Source of the DNA: Fragilaria radians
Lineage: Eukaryota > Bacillariophyta > Fragilariophyceae > Fragilariales > Fragilariaceae
Direction of reading: 5' to 3'
Length of the DNA: 11,431 bases
Assembly (NCBI GenBank): GCA_900642245.1
Contig: CAAAJI010000238.1
Coordinates: 26,282 to 37,712 of the forward strand
A program made the position numbers and the translations under genes. Every line of letters begins with the position of its first letter. The first letter of the stretch is position 1. The notes under the pieces are model-generated. The model did no database searches and was not told where the DNA came from. It saw nothing but the letters and a program-made list of their open reading frames with translations. Shown here in pieces: positions 8,809-11,431 of this stretch.

Positions 8809-11008
8809 ATGGGTCCACATATTCTCGCGGCTGTCGAAGGTGAGATTGTATGATTGCAAAGTAGTGATGATTTCGTACGTGCTGTATATCCAGTTTTTTC
8901 TATAGCACAGGCAATTCACAGGAGATATATCAGCAGGGCGAAAAATGTATGACAGAAGAACCTATTGCAACCGAAACGAGAGATTCGTGTCAAAAGATAC
9001 TCTTTTTTTAGCATTCCAAATTCTTTTTTTGTATGAATCGTCTACTATTCAATGGAATTCTGATAGTAAAATCCCATACATCTCAACTCACATTTTCTAT
9101 CCATGGCACATTTTGAAATTTGAAATTTGCAATTCTATCTCACTCTTCATCTTTTGTATGCATGCACACACAAAAATACTACACAATAAGGTTCCACGGA
9201 CGATATTGTCCCTATCAAACGTGCACTTCTGTCCGTTTCCGATAAGACTGGGATTGTGGAATTTGCCACCTTCCTTTCCAAGGAACATGGAGTCCATTTG
9301 TTATCCACGGGAGGTACCGCTGCGGCTCTCCGACAGGCAGGACTAGATGTCACGGATGTGTCCGAATACACTCAAGCTCCGGAATGTTTGGATGGGCGCG
9401 TCAAGACCCTTCATCCCAAGGTCCATGGTGGTCTTTTGGGGGTCCGAGGAAATCCGACACATGAAGAGCAAATGACTACTCTGGGTATTGACAAGATTGA
9501 TTTGACTATCGTCAATCTCTATCCCTTTGATGCCACTGTTGCATCTGGTGCAACTTGGGCACATTGCATTGAAAATATTGATATTGGTGGACCTAGTATG
9601 TTGAGAAGTACAGCGAAGAATCATGCCTTCACAACGATATGTACATGTCCTTCACAGTATGCTCGAGTGATGGAGGAAATGACGACGAATCAGGGTGGGA
9701 CGACTCTGGCATTACGGAAAACAGTTTGCCGCGAAAGCCTTTGCCACGTCAGCTGCCTATGATGCTTCCATTGCATCGTATTTTGCCAAGCAACTCGAAG
9801 TGGAGGCTCCAGTCGTAGTTCGGGTCTACAAACCTGAATTTTCATTAAAGTATGGATGTAATCCTCATCAAAATCCATCTCAAATTCTTTCTCGAGATGG
9901 AAATAAGCTCCCTTTCCAGGTATTGAATGGCAAACCAGGGTATATCAACCTCTTGGATGCCGCCAATGCATGGCAACTCGTATCTGAATTAAAGCAAGCT
10001 ACTGGTTTAGCGGCCGCCGCAAGTTTCAAACACGTCAGTCCAGCAGGAGCGGCGGTGGCAGTCCCATTGAAGGAGTCGGAATATGATGCCTACGAGTGTC
10101 CTAAGGATACCGTTTTGACTCCCTCTGCCCTGGCTTATCTACGTGCCCGGAATGCTGATCCCATGTGTTCCTTTGGAGACTTTTGTGCCATCAGTGACAC
10201 AGTAGATGAGGCGACGGCCAAGTATCTTCAAAGGGAAGTGTCGGATGGGATCGTGGCCCCTGGATATACCCCTGAGGCATTGGCGATTTTGCAGCGCAAA
10301 AAGAGTGGTGGTTTCATCATCTTACAAGCCGAAGCAATGTACGATGCTGGTGATTTAGAATACCGTGAGGTTTACGGAATGACATTTTGTCAAAAACGCA
10401 ACAATGTCACTATGGAAGTGTCTCACATGACAAAGGACATTGTAACATCCAACAAGGACTTGGATGAATCCGCCCTTCGTGATTTGCTGGTGGCGACTGT
10501 CTGTCTCAAATACACTCAATCCAACTCGGTAGGATTCGCCAAGGATGGAATGATGGTTGGAGTCGGTGCTGGACAACAATCTCGTGTCGATTGTGTAAAG
10601 TTGGCTGGTCGAAAGGTCGCAACGTGGTGGTTGCGTCAACATCCCAAGGTTCTGGCACTTCCCTTCCAAGCTGGAGTAAAACGTCAAGACCGAGTCAATG
10701 CTCGGGTTCGATATATTGAGGGAGACTTTACGAAGGAGGAGAAGGTACGATGGTTGCAAATGTTTTCGGAGGAACCAGAACCTCTCACGGAAGAAGATAA
10801 GGAGGCCTTTTTGGGAAGCTCCTCCGGAATTGCCATCTCCAGTGATGCATTCTTTCCTTTCCGTGATAGTATTGATCATGCCAGTAAGTTGGGTGTTTCC
10901 TTTGTGGCACAACCCGGTGGTAGCGTTCAAGACAAACAAGTCACAGAAGCCTGTGATGAATATGGAATGGCAATGTGCTTCACTGGAGTCCGCCTATTTC
11001 ATCATTAA
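8809..11008 (+). CDS. ATIC: Bifunctional AICAR formyltransferase / IMP cyclohydrolase (ATIC, PurH), two exons, one frameshift
   Basis: It catalyses the last two steps of de novo IMP synthesis: AICAR plus 10-formyl-THF gives FAICAR, which is cyclised to IMP; probably cytosolic. Exon 1 is 8809-8839 (MGPHILAAVE, ATG in a CCCATGG context). Exon 2 is 9191-11008. The product is 615 residues if one A in the AAAA at 9718-9721 is skipped (human about 592). The N-terminal IMP cyclohydrolase domain shows LLSVSDKTG, STGGTA, GRVKTLHPKVHGG (82-91 core, Lys82), NLYPF and ENIDIGGPSMLRS with Asp141 and Lys153. The C-terminal transformylase domain shows LKYGCNPHQN (229-238), FKHVSPAGAA with the catalytic Lys290-His291 pair, SFGDF, YTQSNSVGFAKDG, FPFRDSIDHA and QPGGSVQD. 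It ends properly in TAA. The SFGDF..SD and EVSDGI.APGY blocks are eukaryotic-type. All other conserved blocks are intact. Confidence 0.93.
8840..9190 (+). other. Intron 1 of ATIC (351 bp, phase 1)
   Basis: Donor GTGAG follows GAA-G at 8836-8839, and acceptor CACAATAAG ends at 9190 after a pyrimidine-rich stretch. Joining G to GT at 9191 makes Gly11 and restores the frame into STDDIVPIKRALLSVSDKTG; the unspliced frame meets TAA at 9187. The 351 bases are AT-rich, with T runs near 9003 and 9025, and I see no gene in them. Confidence 0.8.
9718..9721 (+). other. +1 frameshift (extra A in AAAA) within ATIC
   Basis: Upstream, frame 1 reads TTLALRK and ends on AAA at 9718-9720. The conserved continuation QFAAKAFATSAAYD starts at CAG 9722 in frame 2. 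Only one surplus base (9721) separates them, and no GT..AG intron of suitable length could preserve the conserved residues on both sides. Confidence 0.85.
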
Positions 11009-11238
11009 GAAGCAACGAATTATATTTCTACAAGAATTTGATTCTTCCTATAGACAGTGCAGTCTTTATGATGCTGAGAATAAAACACATGCAAACGTAA
11101 GATAAAATAAACTCATATCTCGCTATTTGCAGCATTCTACTTAGCCGATTCAACTATTTTCATAAGAATTAATAAAGGAAAATATAATGATACGTGAAGG
11201 GAATACAAACCATGACTTTCTATATTGATGCAAAAAAA
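11009..11238. terminator. Convergent 3' intergenic region with possible ATIC poly(A) signal
   Basis: 230 bp between the ATIC TAA and the TAA of the - strand gene. AATAAA at 11079-11084, about 70 bp past the ATIC stop, is a candidate polyadenylation signal on the + strand; a second AATAAA lies at about 11106. The region also holds the 3' UTR of the right-hand gene. Confidence 0.35.
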
Positions 11239-11430
11239 TTAAATGATTTCATTGGATTCTTTGGTAGGTGTTGCGCGAAAGGCAGATAGAGGCGGAGTAT
11301 GTATAGGCGATGCAGGAGAAGAGGGATGGTTCGGAGCGTCGCTGTATGGTTCTGTTGTGGTAAATTCAATCGTCTTTTCACGATTATCACGACGGAAATG
11401 TCTATATCCATATACCAAAATTCCAATACC
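11239..11430 (-). CDS. C-terminus of a hypothetical membrane protein (partial, runs off right edge)
   Basis: This frame is open from the right edge to TAA at 11241-11239 and gives 63 residues with no Met, so it is the 3' part of a gene outside the window. It begins with GIGILVYGY, likely the end of a transmembrane helix, then the basic stop-transfer-like RHFRRDNREK. A hydrophilic tail rich in Pro, Ser and Thr follows (54 residues from Arg10 to the end). This fits a single-pass or multipass membrane protein with a cytosolic tail. I recognise no family. An overlapping frame with an ATG (11426-11220) is less plausible because it lacks this segment pattern. It converges on ATIC. Confidence 0.5.
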   Translation of the reverse strand, partial: GIGILVYGYRHFRRDNREKTIEFTTTEPYSDAPNHPSSPASPIHTPPLSAFRATPTKESNEII

Positions 11431-11431
11431 C

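Noticed and set aside
8945..9346. 133-residue + strand ORF before and into ATIC
   Set aside because: It runs through the ATIC intron and reads the start of exon 2 in the wrong frame; the ATIC frame carries the conserved residues.
10355..10939. Minus-strand 194-residue ORF
   Set aside because: Lies entirely antisense to the conserved transformylase domain of ATIC, whose motifs are unmistakable.
1..11431. CRISPR array, prokaryotic operon or defence system
   Set aside because: No direct-repeat/spacer pattern, and spliced genes with eukaryotic-type proteins show this is nuclear eukaryotic DNA.

Overview
This is nuclear DNA from a eukaryote. It has GT..AG introns, long AT-rich intergenic DNA, a eukaryotic-type purine enzyme and decayed Ty1/copia retrotransposons. 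The copia motifs, short introns, compact head-to-head and tail-to-tail genes and low-complexity Asp/His/Asn/Ala tracts suggest a stramenopile, most likely a diatom. That assignment is inference; no rRNA or plastid marker is present.

Layout. (1) About 1-3690 is a transposon graveyard. Two separate, frame-broken copia pol remnants lie on the + strand: the end of RT going toward RNase H at 1-~262, and integrase tail plus RT at ~2772-3692. Between them are ~2.5 kb of AT-rich DNA with no recognisable gene. (2) 3695-4720 (+) is a single-exon gene for a 341-aa protein (325 aa from the second Met). It has an N-terminal hydrophobic segment and a C-terminal domain that looks like a YaeQ-like PD-(D/E)XK nuclease fold. 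(3) 8216-4865 (-) is a three-exon gene, reconstructed here from two phase-0 introns. It encodes a ~1047-aa nuclear protein with acidic tracts and two Myb/SANT-like repeats, and it resembles the GON4L/YARP-type chromatin regulators. (4) 8217-8808 is a 592-bp head-to-head promoter region. (5) 8809-11008 (+) is ATIC/PurH, the bifunctional enzyme for the last two steps of de novo IMP synthesis. It has a 31-nt first exon, a 351-bp intron and one extra A at 9718-9721 that breaks the frame. (6) 11239-11430 (-) is the 3' end of a further gene, running off the right edge. It looks like the end of a membrane span followed by a 54-residue tail.

The genes form a compact alternating cluster: YaeQ-like > < GON4L-like, then GON4L-like < > ATIC, then ATIC > < membrane protein. 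No shared pathway is evident. Sharing of the 592-bp promoter by the GON4L-like gene and ATIC is the only plausible regulatory link. I found no convincing new multi-gene system. The items most worth a second look are the ATIC frameshift, the nuclease-fold candidate whose start abuts a dead retrotransposon, and the GON4L-like gene model.
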